Source: Novosphingobium sp. SG751A
GTDB lineage: Bacteria > Pseudomonadota > Alphaproteobacteria > Sphingomonadales > Sphingomonadaceae
Assembly: GCF_013149295.1 (NCBI RefSeq)
Contig: NZ_JABGCB010000016.1
Coordinates: 57,053-121,052 of the forward strand
Length of the DNA: 64,000 nt
Reading direction: 5' to 3'
Part shown: positions 31,789-41,785 of the stretch, one piece after another
Layout: each line of letters begins with the position of its first letter
Numbering within the stretch: position 1 is the first letter of the stretch
Translations under genes and position numbers: made by a program
Notes under the pieces: generated by a model
What the model was told of the DNA's origin: nothing
The model's input: the letters and a program-made list of their open reading frames with translations, nothing else
Databases searched by the model: none

Positions 31789-33795
31789 TCAGCGCAGATC
31801 GGGCGGGGTCGCCTCGCCCTTCAGCATGGCAATCGCCTCAGCCAGCGGCATGAACTTCTGCTGCTGCTCGCCAAGGATGCGGACCGCCACGGTGCCTTCC
31901 TCGGCCTCGCGCTTGCCCACAACCAACAGATAAGGCACCTTTTTCAAGGAATGCTCGCGCACCTTGTAGTTGATCTTCTCGTTGCGCAGATCGCTTTCCA
32001 CGCGGATGCCGGCCGCCTTCAATTGCGCCACCGCATCCTGCGCATAGTCGTCGGCGTCCGAAACGATCGTGGCCACCACCGCCTGCACCGGGGCCAGCCA
32101 CACCGGCAGCTTGCCCGCGAAATGTTCGATCAGGATGCCGATGAAACGCTCATATGAGCCAAGGATCGCGCGGTGCAGCATGACCGGGCGATGCTTTTCG
32201 CCATCCTCGGCAATATAGGCGGCGTCGAGTCGCTCGGGCAGCACGCGGTCCGACTGGATCGTGCCGCACTGCCACGTACGGCCGATGGCGTCGGTCAGAT
32301 GCCATTCCAGCTTGGGCGCATAGAAAGCCCCCTCGCCCGGCAGCTCTTCCCAGCCATATTCCTCGGTGGCAAGACCCGCATTGACCACCGCATTGCGCAG
32401 TTCCGTCTCAGCCAGATCCCACATTTCCTCGCTGCCGAAACGCTTTTCAGGGCGCAGCGCCAGCTTGATTTCATAGCGGAAGCCGAAATCCTTATACACG
32501 CGGTCGGCCAGTTCGCAGAAGGCGCGAACCTCCTCGACGATCTGGTCCTCGCGGCAGAAGATGTGGCCATCGTCCTGCGTGAACTGGCGCACGCGCATGA
32601 TGCCGTGCAGCGCGCCATGCGGCTCGTTGCGGTGGCAGCAGCCCATTTCGGCCAGACGCAGCGGCAATTCGCGGTACGACTTGATGCCCTGACGGAAGAT
32701 CAGCACATGCGCCGGGCAATTCATCGGCTTGAGCGCCATCCAGTCGGCGTCCTTCGAGACGATGGGGCCATCGTCCTCGGTGTTGGGCGCCTCGTCGGGG
32801 ATGACGAACATGTTTTCGCGGTACTTGCCCCAGTGGCCCGATTGCTCCCACTGCTTGGCGTCCATCACCTGCGGGGTCTTGACCTCCTGATAGCCCGTGC
32901 CGTCAATGGCTCGGCGCATATAGGCCTCCAGCTCGCGCCAGATGAGATAGCCCTTGGGGTGCCAGAACACGCTGCCATGCGCTTCGGATTGCAGGTGGAA
33001 CAGGTCCATTTCCGCGCCCAGCTTGCGGTGGTCGCGCTTGGCCGCTTCCTCAAGGCGCAGCAGATGCGCATCGAGCTGCTTCTTGTTGAGCCAGCCCGTG
33101 CCATAGATGCGGCTGAGCATCGCGTTCTTCTGATCGCCGCGCCAATAGGCGCCCGACACGCGGGTCAGCTTGAAGGCCGCCGGGTCCAGCTTGCCGGTGC
33201 TGGGCAGATGCGGCCCCTTGCACATGTCCAGCCAGTCGTCGCCCGACCAGTAAACAGTCAGTTCCTCATCCTCGGGCAATTCGGCGGCCCATTCGGCCTT
33301 GAAGCTCTCGCCTTGCTGCTTCCAGCGGCTGATCAATTGCTCGCGGCTCCACACCTCGCGGCGCAGCACCTTGTTGGCGGCGATGATCTTGCGCATCTCC
33401 GCCTCGATCAGCGGCAGGTCTTCATCGGTAAAGGGACGCGCCTTGCCATCCACAACGGCGGGCGCGAAATCATAATAGAAGCCATCATCGGTCGAGGGAC
33501 CAAACGTGATCTGCGTGCCGGGAAACAGCGCCTGCACCGCTTCGGCCAGAACGTGGGCGAAATCGTGGCGCGCCAGTTCCAGCGCGTCCTTTTCATCCTT
33601 GCCCGTCACCAGCGCCAGCGCCGCATCGCCCGTGAAAGTTCGGGTGAGATCGACCAGTTCGCCATCGATGCGCGCCGCAATCGCGGCCTTGGCCAGGCCA
33701 GGACCGATCGCGGCGGCCACATCATAGGGGGTCGAGCCCGGCGCCATCTCGCGCACAGAGCCATCGGGAAGGGTGATCTTGAGCATGGTGGACAT
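31789..33795 (-). CDS. thrS: Threonyl-tRNA synthetase
   Basis: The ~668-residue protein starts at ATG 33795 (AAGGG eight bases upstream; ATG 33786 is an alternative). The order is: N-terminal TGS domain (MLKITLPDGSVREM, residues 4-65), editing domain with HDFAHVLAEA (His77 and His81) and MCKGPHLPSTG, class II catalytic core with motif 2 near CHRNEPHGALHG and zinc ligand Cys in MNCPAH, motif 3 near RPVMLHRAILGSYERFIGIL, and an anticodon-binding domain. It charges tRNA-Thr. It is divergent from a hydrolase gene and has its own terminator. Confidence 0.97.
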   Translation of the reverse strand: MSTMLKITLPDGSVREMAPGSTPYDVAAAIGPGLAKAAIAARIDGELVDLTRTFTGDAALALVTGKDEKDALELARHDFAHVLAEAVQALFPGTQITFGPSTDDGFYYDFAPAVVDGKARPFTDEDLPLIEAEMRKIIAANKVLRREVWSREQLISRWKQQGESFKAEWAAELPEDEELTVYWSGDDWLDMCKGPHLPSTGKLDPAAFKLTRVSGAYWRGDQKNAMLSRIYGTGWLNKKQLDAHLLRLEEAAKRDHRKLGAEMDLFHLQSEAHGSVFWHPKGYLIWRELEAYMRRAIDGTGYQEVKTPQVMDAKQWEQSGHWGKYRENMFVIPDEAPNTEDDGPIVSKDADWMALKPMNCPAHVLIFRQGIKSYRELPLRLAEMGCCHRNEPHGALHGIMRVRQFTQDDGHIFCREDQIVEEVRAFCELADRVYKDFGFRYEIKLALRPEKRFGSEEMWDLAETELRNAVVNAGLATEEYGWEELPGEGAFYAPKLEWHLTDAIGRTWQCGTIQSDRVLPERLDAAYIAEDGEKHRPVMLHRAILGSYERFIGILIEHFAGKLPVWLAPVQAVVATIVSDADDYAQDAVAQLKAAGIRVESDLRNEKINYKVREHSLKKVPYLLVVGKREAEEGTVAVRILGEQQQKFMPLAEAIAMLKGEATPPDLR

Positions 33796-33885
33796 GGGCC
33801 AAGCCCTTAGCGCCCGCGCGGCCAAGGCTCAACAGCAAAGGCGCATGGCTTGTGCCGCGGGAAAAACAGGCCCATCTGATGCGCC

Positions 33886-34614
33886 ATGATCCAGACCCAT
33901 GTGATGCCCGACGGCCGTGCCATCGCCTATCGCCACACGCCCGGAACGGGGCCGACCATCGTCTTCCTGCCGGGCTATATGTCCGATATGGCCGGGAGCA
34001 AGGCCAGCGCCGTGTTCGACTGGGCGGCAACAAACGGGCGGGCTTGTCTGTTGGTGGACTATTCGGGATGCGGGCAATCACCGGGAGATTTTGCCGATGG
34101 CACACTCTCTCGCTGGCGCGATGAAGTGCTCTCGATCATCGCGGCCCATATCGCGGGGCCTGTCGTGTTGGTCGGGTCCAGCATGGGCGGATGGCTGATG
34201 CTGCTGATTGCCCGCGCAATTCCGGACCGCATCGCCGGATTGGTGGGCATTGCCGCCGCGCCCGATTTCACAGCATGGGGCTATAGCGAGGCGCAAAAGG
34301 CGGAGCTCACCGCAGGGCAAACCATCCTGGAACCCAACCCCTATGGCCCCGAACCCACGCCGACCCACGCCGCCTTCTGGGCCGATGGCCAATCGCAGTT
34401 GCAGCTCGACGCCCCCATCCCCATCGACGCCCCGGTCCGTCTGCTGCACGGGATCGAGGATGCCGATGTCCCGCCCGCCATCGGCCATCGCCTGCTGGAG
34501 GCGCTGCGTTCGGGCGATGTTCAGCTAACGCTTGTCAAAGGCGGCGATCATCGTCTCAGCCGGGATGAGGACATCGCCCTGCTGCTGCGCACCCTTGCTT
34601 CTTTTGCAGATTGA
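33886..34614 (+). CDS. Alpha/beta hydrolase (serine esterase/thioesterase-like)
   Basis: A 242-residue cytoplasmic alpha/beta hydrolase. TIVFLPGYMSDMAGSKA carries the oxyanion region, LLVDYSGCGQSPGDF follows, and VLVGSSMGGWLML holds the nucleophile (GSSMGG). IEDADVPP gives the acid and VKGGDHRLSRDEDI the histidine. This pattern is close to the ABHD10-like/palmitoyl-thioesterase branch. The substrate is unknown. It is divergent from thrS and followed six nt later by a TPR-protein gene, so the two may be co-transcribed. Confidence 0.8.
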   Translation: MIQTHVMPDGRAIAYRHTPGTGPTIVFLPGYMSDMAGSKASAVFDWAATNGRACLLVDYSGCGQSPGDFADGTLSRWRDEVLSIIAAHIAGPVVLVGSSMGGWLMLLIARAIPDRIAGLVGIAAAPDFTAWGYSEAQKAELTAGQTILEPNPYGPEPTPTHAAFWADGQSQLQLDAPIPIDAPVRLLHGIEDADVPPAIGHRLLEALRSGDVQLTLVKGGDHRLSRDEDIALLLRTLASFAD

Positions 34615-34620
34615 TCGCCC

Positions 34621-35490
34621 ATGGCTCTCGTTTTCCTGATCCCCCTCGTCGCTCAGGCCGCCGCTCTCAATGGTCAGGGCGTGGCCGGGCTGAACCTGCC
34701 CCAGATCGACCGGCCCAAGCCCGCAGCGCCCCGCCCGCGCGGCATTGTTTTCGACTGGCCCACGCAGACCAGCCATTTCCGCAAATGCATGGATGCGGCC
34801 GAAAGCGATCCGGTCGGCGGTCTGGCCGATGCGCGCCAATGGGTCAAGGACGCGGCCAAGGAGCATGAGATCGCCCGCGCGCAGGCCAATGTCTGCCTGG
34901 GCAGCGCGCTGGCCCGGCAGGAGCAATGGAGTTCGGCCCGCGCCGCCTTTGTCGCCGCGCGCGAGGCGACCACCGATCAGCTCTGGCGCGCGCAGGCGGG
35001 CGCCATGGCGGGCAATGCCGCGCTGGCGCAGGGGGTGGCCGATGATGCGCTGCCGCTGCTTGATGCGGCGCTGGCCGATGCGCGCGCGGTGAACAAGCCG
35101 GTGCTGGCGGGCGGCATTATGGTGGACCGCGCCCGCGCGCTGGTCGCGCTGAACCGCGCGGTCGAGGCCGAGCCGGTGCTGGCCGATGCCCGCGCCGCCC
35201 TGCCCGATGATGCGCAGGTCTGGCTGCTTTCGGCCACGCTCTCGCGCCGGATGAACAAATTACCCGAGGCGCAGGTCCAGATCGAGAATGCCGCGCGGAT
35301 CGAGCCGCGCGACGGCGAAATCGGGCTCGAGGCGGGCGTGATCGCCATGCTCTCCGGCCGCGAGGATGCGGCGCGCAAAAGCTGGGAGTCGGTGGTCAAG
35401 ACCAGCCCCGATTCGGACAGCGCCGCACGCGCAAAAGCCTATCTGGCGCAGATCGGCCCGCAAACCCCACCCCAAACGGCAGGAAAATAA
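34621..35490 (+). CDS. Exported tetratricopeptide-repeat protein
   Basis: A 289-residue protein with a short signal peptide (ALVFLIPLVAQAAA). Helical repeats follow, rich in Ala and with TPR spacing: RAQANVCLGSALARQEQWSSARAAF, AGAMAGNAALAQGVADDALPLLDAAL, VDRARALVALNRAVEAEPVL and LEAGVIAMLSGREDAARKSWESVV. It probably serves as a protein-binding scaffold in the periplasm. The partner is unknown. It follows the hydrolase gene after 6 nt. Confidence 0.7.
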   Translation: MALVFLIPLVAQAAALNGQGVAGLNLPQIDRPKPAAPRPRGIVFDWPTQTSHFRKCMDAAESDPVGGLADARQWVKDAAKEHEIARAQANVCLGSALARQEQWSSARAAFVAAREATTDQLWRAQAGAMAGNAALAQGVADDALPLLDAALADARAVNKPVLAGGIMVDRARALVALNRAVEAEPVLADARAALPDDAQVWLLSATLSRRMNKLPEAQVQIENAARIEPRDGEIGLEAGVIAMLSGREDAARKSWESVVKTSPDSDSAARAKAYLAQIGPQTPPQTAGK

Positions 35491-35594
35491 AGTGTATAAG
35501 TGCGATCCTGTCTTGGCGGCATTACGGTAATAAAATAACACAAATGCGTAACCTCTGATGGCTAGACCAGAAGGGGCGAAACAAGACCTAGTCG

Positions 35595-35600
35595 TATAAT
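35595..35600 (+). promoter_or_regulatory. Possible -10 element upstream of glutamate dehydrogenase
   Basis: A perfect TATAAT lies 75 nt before the chosen gdh start in a notably AT-rich 180-nt gap. No convincing -35 box is seen at 17 nt, so this is a weak call. Confidence 0.3.
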
Positions 35601-35674
35601 ACAGGCCCGGGCAGCCGGGAATCCCCCCCTGCCCCGGCCGCATCCCCGGCTACGGGGGGAGAGTGTGTCCGACA

Positions 35675-38600
35675 ATGACCAAAACTGTTCGTAAGCCCGA
35701 ATCCCTTTCACAAACCTCTGCTATCGACCCGCGCGAGGCCGCGCTGGCCCGCCATCTGGCCGAGGCGCAATTGCCCGGCGACGGCGATCTGGACGCCGAT
35801 GGCCTGATCGCGGCGGCGCGTTTCCTGCTCTCTGCCGGGGGGCGGCGCGAAAGGGCGCGTACCGCGCTCTCCATCGAAAATGTCGGGCGCGAGGGCGGCG
35901 GACGCTTTATGCGCATCGCCATCGTTAACGAGGACATGCCGTTTCTCGTCGATTCGATCGCCACGACGATCTCGGCCCATGGGCTGGTGATCGACCGCCT
36001 GCTGCATCCGGTGGTGCCGGTGCTGCGTGACGGGCGGGGCGAGATCAGCGAGATCCCCGAGGATCACGGCCCGGGCATTCCGCGCGAATCGATGATCTAT
36101 CTGGAAACTGCGCGGGCGGACGCGCGCACGCGCTCGGCCATTTCGGCAGCATTGGGCGTGACGCTGGGCGATGTCCGCGCGGCGGTGGGCGACTGGGGCG
36201 CGATTCAGCGCGCGATGGTCGATGATGCCGCCACATTGAACGCGATGGATCGGAACGAGGGCGCGGCCCTGCTGCGCTGGTTCAACGATGGGATGCTGAC
36301 GCAACTGGGCCATGTGATCCGGCGGCGCGACGGCACGCAGACCGGCGCGTTGGGCATTTGCCGCAAGAGCACATGGGAATTGCTCTCCTCGCCCGCCTAT
36401 GATCGCTGTTTTGCCTGGTTCGATCAGTTTCTGGCGCGGGGCGGGGCGGGGCGCCTGCCGCTGATCGTCAAATCGAACCGGATCGCTCATGTGCATCGTC
36501 GGGTGCCGCTCGACCTGTTCATTCTGCCGGTGATAGAGAATGGCAAACTGGCCGCGCTTTCGGTCCATGCCGGCGTGTGGACCAGCGCCGCGCTGGCGAC
36601 CGCGCCGGGGCAGGTACCGCTGATGCGCGCGCAACTCTCCGCGCTGCTGGAAAAGCACGAGTTCAGCTCCAATGGCCATGCGGGCAAGGTGCTGACCCAT
36701 GCGATGACCAGCCTGCCCCATGACCTGCTGATCGCCTTTGGCGATGCGGATATGGAACGCGTGGCGCTGGCGCTGATGAGCCTGATCGACCGGCCGCGCC
36801 CGCGCATCGCACTGGTCTGCGCGCCGCTCGAAAGGCACATCCATGCCTTCGTCTGGCTGCCGCGCGATGCGGTGGCCACCGAGGTCCGCCACGAAATCGC
36901 CCAGATGCTGAGCGAGGCCACGCAGGGCCACGTGATCGACTGGAGCCTTGAGGTCGAGGGATCGAATCTGGCCCAGTTGCGCTTTACGCTCTCGGTGGAC
37001 GAGAGCCACGAGGCCTGCCCCGAACCCGATGAGGCGGCATTGGACGCGCGCCTTCGCGCGATGCTGCGCGGATGGGGCGATGCGGTCGAGGCCGAGATCG
37101 CCCGCACCGAGGAACCGGGCCGCGCCGCCGCGATCGCCGCGCGCTATGCGGGGGCATTCCCCATCGCCTATCGCAACACCTATGGCGCCGCCGAGGCCGC
37201 GCAGGACATCGCCCATCTGCGCCGGATCGCCGCCGCCCCCGATGACGAGGCCCATCAGCGCGGCGTGCGCCTCTATCGCCTGCCGGGCGACGAGGAAGGG
37301 CAATTGCGCCTCAAGCTCTATCAGCGTCACGGTTCGCTGGTCCTGTCCGATGTCGTGCCCGCGCTGGAAAATTTCGGCTTCCGCGTGATCGACACGATCC
37401 CCACCGCACTGGGATCGGGCGATGGTTCGCTGGGCTCGATCCACGATTTCGTGCTGACGCTGCGCGGCGGCCAATCGCTGGGCGAAGTGCTGGGCCATGC
37501 GCCGATCATCGAGGATGCGTTAACCGCCATGCTGCATGGCGCGGGCGAGAATGACGGGTTCAACCGGCTGATCGTGGGCGTGGGCCTGTCCGCGCGCGAA
37601 GCCAACTGGCTGCGCGCCTTCTATCGCTATCTGCGGCAAACCGGCCTGTCCTATGGCATAGACACCGCGGTTGACGCGCTGCTGGGCGCGCCGATGGTCA
37701 CGCTGGGCTTGGTCGATCTGCTGCGCGCGCGACATCAGCCGGGCATCGAGAACCGCGACAAGGCCGAAGCGCTGGCCGAAGAATCGATCCGCGACGGTCT
37801 GGCGGGCGTGACGGCGATCAATCAGGACCGCCTGCTGCGCGCGTTCCGTGCGGTGGTCCATGCGTGCCTGCGCACCAATGCCTTTGTCGATGCGGGACGC
37901 GAGGCGCTGGCCTTCAAATTCGATTCCGAACTGGTGCCGGGCCTGCCCAAGCCTGTGCCGTGGCGCGAGATCTTCGTCTATTCACCGCGCGTCGAGGGCA
38001 TCCACCTGCGCGCCGGGCCGGTGGCGCGCGGGGGCCTGCGCTGGTCCGACCGGCGCGACGATTTCCGCACCGAGGTGCTGGGCCTGATGAAGGCGCAGCG
38101 GGTGAAGAACGCCGTGATCGTGCCCACCGGGGCCAAAGGCGGTTTCTATCCCAAGCAATTGCCCGATCCGGCGCAAAACCGCGATGCATGGGCCAATGAA
38201 GGGCGCGAAAGCTACAAGCTCTTCATCCGCACCCTGCTCTCGCTCACCGACAATATCGTCGATGGCGCGGTGGTGCATCCGGCGGGCATGGTGGTGCGCG
38301 ACGGCGAGGACCCCTATTTCGTGGTCGCCGCCGACAAGGGCACCGCGACCTTCTCCGACACGGCCAACGCGCTGGCGGCGGAAAAAGACTTCTGGCTGGA
38401 CGATGCCTTCGCCAGCGGCGGGTCCAAGGGCTATGACCACAAGGCAATGGGCATCACCGCGCGCGGGGCATGGATTTCGGTCCAGCGCCATTTCCGCGAA
38501 ATGGGCGTGGATGTGCAGACCGACCCCGTCCGCGTGGTGGGCGTGGGCGATATGTCGGGCGATGTGTTCGGCAACGGGATGCTGTTGTCGCGCTCGATCC

Positions 38601-40420
38601 GGCTGGTGGCGGCCTTTGACCACCGGCATATCTTTATCGACCCCGCGCCCGATGCGGAAAAATCGTGGGAGGAGCGCAATCGCCTCTTCGCCCTGCCCCG
38701 GTCGAGCTGGGACGATTATGACAAGAGTCTGATTTCGCAAGGCGGCGGGGTTTTCCCACGCACCCAGAAGTCGATCCCCCTTTCCCCCGAAATCTGCGAG
38801 GCCTTAGGCATCGAGGGCGAGAGCATCGACCCCGACAGCCTGATGACCGCGATTCTCAAGGCGCCGGTCGATCTGCTCTGGTTTGGCGGCATCGGCACCT
38901 ATGTAAAGGCCCCGCATGAGGCCCATGCCGATGTGGGCGATCCGGCCAATGATGCGATCCGGGTGAACGGCGCGGATGTGCGCGCCCGCGTGATCGGCGA
39001 GGGCGGCAATCTGGGCTGCACCCAGGCGGGACGCATCGACTATGGCCTGCATGGCGCGCAGGGTGTTGGCGGACGCGACAACCCGGACTTCATCGACAAT
39101 TCGGCGGGCGTCGATTGCTCGGACAAGGAGGTCAACATCAAGATCGCGCTGGCCAGCGCCAAGCGCGCGGGCCGGCTGGACGAGGATGGCCGCGTGGCCC
39201 TGCTCTCCTCGATGACCGACGATGTGGCGGCCCTCGTGCTGGAGGATAACCGCTTGCAGGCGCTGGGCCTCTCGATCGCCGAAAGCGGCGGGGCCGCCGC
39301 GGTGCCGGGCTATGTCCGGCTGATCGAGGTGCTGGAGGATGGCGGCCATCTGGACCGCCGCACCGAGGGACTGGCGGACGCTGACACATTCCACCGCCGA
39401 GCCGAGGATGGTGATGGCTTTACCCGCCCCGAACTGGCCGTGCTGCTCTCCAGCGCCAAGCTGGTGCTTCAGGATGCGCTGGAACGCTCGGGCGTGCTGG
39501 ACGATCCGGGGCTGGAGGAGGATCTGATGGCCGCCTTCCCGCCCGCCATGCGCGAGACATACCGCGAGGACATCCTGAACCACCGCCTGCGCCGGGAAAT
39601 TCTGGCCACGCGGATCGCCAACCGGCTGGTCAACAGGATGGGCTTTATCCACCCCTTCGAACTGGCCGAAGAGGAAGGCGTGAGCCTTGCCGATGTGGCC
39701 GCCGCTTTCCTTGCCGCCGAAAGGCTGTTTGCCATGGGGCCGGTGTGGAACGATATCGAAAGCGGGCAAATGGAGGAACCCGCGCGCATCCTGCTGTTCG
39801 AACGCGCGGCCCATGCATTGCGCGGGCATATGGCCGACCTGCTGCGCGCGGGCGCGGCGCAGGAATTCCCCTCGGTGCTGGCCCATGCGCTGGCCCCGGC
39901 GTTGGAGGAAATGGCCAATGCGCTCGACGGACTGCTGGTGTCCGAGGCGCGCAGCGGTTCGGCCCGCCTGCGCGCCGAACTTTCGGTGGCGGGGGCCAAT
40001 GAGGCCGAATTGAGCAGCGTCGTGCGCCTGTTCGACCTTGACGGCGCGGTGGGCATTGCCGCGCTGGCCCATGGCGCCGGGCTGGAAGCCGTCTCGCTGG
40101 CCCGGGCCTTTACCAGCCTTGGCGCGGCGCTCGGCCTCGACTGGGCGCAGGCCACCGCCGCGCGCCTCTCGTCCTCCGATCCGTGGGAACGTCTGCTGGT
40201 GGGAGGCCTCGCGCGCGATTTCCAGCAGATGCGGCTCGACGCGCTGCGCCGCTGGAATGGCGGTGATCCCCAGGAAGCGGTCAATGGCTGGCTGGTCGCG
40301 CAGACCGAAGGCGTGGCGCGTTTTTGCGGCATGATCGACCGGGCACGCAAGGTGGTGCCCACCAGCCCCGCCCTCTTGGCGCAGATTGCCGGGCAGGCGC
40401 GCGGGTTGTTGATGCGGTGA
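35675..40420 (+). CDS. gdhB: NAD-specific glutamate dehydrogenase, large (180-kDa) class
   Basis: At about 1581 residues this matches the very large NAD-GDH class first described in Streptomyces and Pseudomonas, with long regulatory N- and C-terminal regions around a GDH core. The core is visible as GLRWSDRRDDFRTEVLGLMK, VPTGAKGGFYPK, FVVAADKGTATFSD and VVGVGDMSGDVFGNGMLL in the central third. The enzyme deaminates glutamate to 2-oxoglutarate with NAD+, a catabolic direction. ATG 35675 follows a G-rich ribosome-binding site; GTG 35663 is in frame and closer to it, so the start is uncertain by four codons. Repeat copy C follows the stop. Confidence 0.93.
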   Translation: MTKTVRKPESLSQTSAIDPREAALARHLAEAQLPGDGDLDADGLIAAARFLLSAGGRRERARTALSIENVGREGGGRFMRIAIVNEDMPFLVDSIATTISAHGLVIDRLLHPVVPVLRDGRGEISEIPEDHGPGIPRESMIYLETARADARTRSAISAALGVTLGDVRAAVGDWGAIQRAMVDDAATLNAMDRNEGAALLRWFNDGMLTQLGHVIRRRDGTQTGALGICRKSTWELLSSPAYDRCFAWFDQFLARGGAGRLPLIVKSNRIAHVHRRVPLDLFILPVIENGKLAALSVHAGVWTSAALATAPGQVPLMRAQLSALLEKHEFSSNGHAGKVLTHAMTSLPHDLLIAFGDADMERVALALMSLIDRPRPRIALVCAPLERHIHAFVWLPRDAVATEVRHEIAQMLSEATQGHVIDWSLEVEGSNLAQLRFTLSVDESHEACPEPDEAALDARLRAMLRGWGDAVEAEIARTEEPGRAAAIAARYAGAFPIAYRNTYGAAEAAQDIAHLRRIAAAPDDEAHQRGVRLYRLPGDEEGQLRLKLYQRHGSLVLSDVVPALENFGFRVIDTIPTALGSGDGSLGSIHDFVLTLRGGQSLGEVLGHAPIIEDALTAMLHGAGENDGFNRLIVGVGLSAREANWLRAFYRYLRQTGLSYGIDTAVDALLGAPMVTLGLVDLLRARHQPGIENRDKAEALAEESIRDGLAGVTAINQDRLLRAFRAVVHACLRTNAFVDAGREALAFKFDSELVPGLPKPVPWREIFVYSPRVEGIHLRAGPVARGGLRWSDRRDDFRTEVLGLMKAQRVKNAVIVPTGAKGGFYPKQLPDPAQNRDAWANEGRESYKLFIRTLLSLTDNIVDGAVVHPAGMVVRDGEDPYFVVAADKGTATFSDTANALAAEKDFWLDDAFASGGSKGYDHKAMGITARGAWISVQRHFREMGVDVQTDPVRVVGVGDMSGDVFGNGMLLSRSIRLVAAFDHRHIFIDPAPDAEKSWEERNRLFALPRSSWDDYDKSLISQGGGVFPRTQKSIPLSPEICEALGIEGESIDPDSLMTAILKAPVDLLWFGGIGTYVKAPHEAHADVGDPANDAIRVNGADVRARVIGEGGNLGCTQAGRIDYGLHGAQGVGGRDNPDFIDNSAGVDCSDKEVNIKIALASAKRAGRLDEDGRVALLSSMTDDVAALVLEDNRLQALGLSIAESGGAAAVPGYVRLIEVLEDGGHLDRRTEGLADADTFHRRAEDGDGFTRPELAVLLSSAKLVLQDALERSGVLDDPGLEEDLMAAFPPAMRETYREDILNHRLRREILATRIANRLVNRMGFIHPFELAEEEGVSLADVAAAFLAAERLFAMGPVWNDIESGQMEEPARILLFERAAHALRGHMADLLRAGAAQEFPSVLAHALAPALEEMANALDGLLVSEARSGSARLRAELSVAGANEAELSSVVRLFDLDGAVGIAALAHGAGLEAVSLARAFTSLGAALGLDWAQATAARLSSSDPWERLLVGGLARDFQQMRLDALRRWNGGDPQEAVNGWLVAQTEGVARFCGMIDRARKVVPTSPALLAQIAGQARGLLMR

Positions 40421-40441
40421 GGTTTTAAGAAAAGGGGTGAT

Positions 40442-40651
40442 GCGAGGGTCTAGACCCTCGCGCTCCCATTACTGTCTGCGTTGCGCAAGGGGTTCGGTGT
40501 TTGGTGTCGAACTCGCCATTTGAGATTTCAAAGCCTGCGGCGCGGACAGGAATGCCTTCGCCGCGCCGCAGGCTTTATTTTTATCAACGCCGCCAACCAC
40601 ACCCCCATTAACGGGATTGCAAAGGGCCCCCGCCCTTTGCCCGCCGGAGGC
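40442..40651. repeat. Three-hairpin dispersed repeat, copy C
   Basis: Occupies the convergent gap between gdhB and queG. Left end: perfect 20-bp palindrome GCGAGGGTCTAGACCCTCGC (40442-40461). Central 16-bp hairpin: AAAGCCTGCGGCGCGG (40530-40545) with its complement at 40561-40576. Right hairpin: GCAAAGGGC/GCCCTTTGC (40619-40640) with a CCCC loop, then CCGCCGGAGGC. Confidence 0.87.
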
Positions 40652-40667
40652 ATAAGCCCTCAAAACT

Positions 40668-41759
40668 CTACCTCAACCTCTCCAAAGCCCACACCGCCGC
40701 CTCGGCCACCGCCTCATCCTCATCGCCCAGCAAAGCCTCGACCGCCCCGATCAGCGCCGCATCCCCGCTGTTCCCTGCCGCATAGAGACAGTTGCGGACG
40801 AAGCGATTGCGTCCGATCCGTTTGATCGGCGAGCCGGAGAAGAGCAGCCGAAACCCGGCATCATCGAGCGCGAGCAGTTCGCCGATGCGCGGCGCGACCA
40901 GTTCGGCGCGGGGCAGGAAGGCACGGTGGCGCGCGGCGGCATCGGCAAATTTGTTCCACGGGCAGACGGCGAGGCAATCGTCGCAGCCATAGATGCGATT
41001 GCCCAGCGCCGCACGGAATTGCTCCGGGATCGGCCCTTTATGCTCGATGGTCAGATAAGACACGCAGCGCCGTGCATCCAGTTGATAGGGCGCGGGAAAG
41101 GCCGCGGTGGGGCAGGCATCCTGACAGGCATGGCATGATCCGCAGCGGTCGCGCCCCTGCTTGTCCGGCTCAAAGGTCAGCGTGGTATAGATCGCGCCGA
41201 GGAACAGCCATGAACCATGCTCGCGGCTGACCACATTGGTGTGCTTGCCCTGCCACCCCAGCCCTGCGGCGGCGGCCAGCGGTTTTTCCATCACCGGGGC
41301 GGTATCGACAAAGACCTTGACCCCGATCTCGCCCAATCCTGCCTTGGCCGCCGCATCGACCAGCCAGCGGGCCAGCGCCTTGAGCGCCTTTTTGACCACA
41401 TCGTGATAATCGGTCCCTTGCGAATAGACCGAAATCCGCGCCCGATCCCTATGTTCGGCCAGCGCGAGCGGATCATGGGCAGGCGCATAGCTCATGCCCA
41501 GCGCGATCACGCTTTGCGCCTCGGGCCACAATCCTTGCGGGGATCGGCGGTGGTGCAGTCGGTCCGCCATCCAGCCCATCTGGCCATAGGCCCCGGCCTC
41601 CAGCCATTGTTCGAGGCGGGCCGCGCGGGTTGCATCCTCCTGCGCCGCCGCCACGCCAAACGCGGCAAAGCCCAGACGCGCCGCTTCTTGGCTCAAGGCT
41701 TTTTGCAGAGAGGGGATGGCATTGTTAATCAAGGGAAGGCTAGATCCTGTTACGGGCAT
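40668..41759 (-). CDS. queG: Epoxyqueuosine reductase
   Basis: The ~363-residue protein has an N-terminal B12-binding/reductase domain (GFAAFGVAA, GQMGWMADRLHHRRSPQ, VIALGMSYAP, GWQGKHTNVVSREHGSWLFLG). Two [4Fe-4S] clusters follow (CGSCHACQDACPTAAF and CDDCLAVCPWNKFA), and the tail has HEAT-like repeats (NRFVRNCLYAAGNSGD). It performs the last step of queuosine synthesis, reducing epoxyqueuosine in tRNA. ATG 41759 is the likely start, though its ribosome-binding site is weak and more distant upstream codons are in frame. It is divergent from an ABC transporter. Confidence 0.93.
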   Translation of the reverse strand: MPVTGSSLPLINNAIPSLQKALSQEAARLGFAAFGVAAAQEDATRAARLEQWLEAGAYGQMGWMADRLHHRRSPQGLWPEAQSVIALGMSYAPAHDPLALAEHRDRARISVYSQGTDYHDVVKKALKALARWLVDAAAKAGLGEIGVKVFVDTAPVMEKPLAAAAGLGWQGKHTNVVSREHGSWLFLGAIYTTLTFEPDKQGRDRCGSCHACQDACPTAAFPAPYQLDARRCVSYLTIEHKGPIPEQFRAALGNRIYGCDDCLAVCPWNKFADAAARHRAFLPRAELVAPRIGELLALDDAGFRLLFSGSPIKRIGRNRFVRNCLYAAGNSGDAALIGAVEALLGDEDEAVAEAAVWALERLR

Positions 41760-41785
41760 GACCCGGAGGCTTAGGGGAACCGCAA

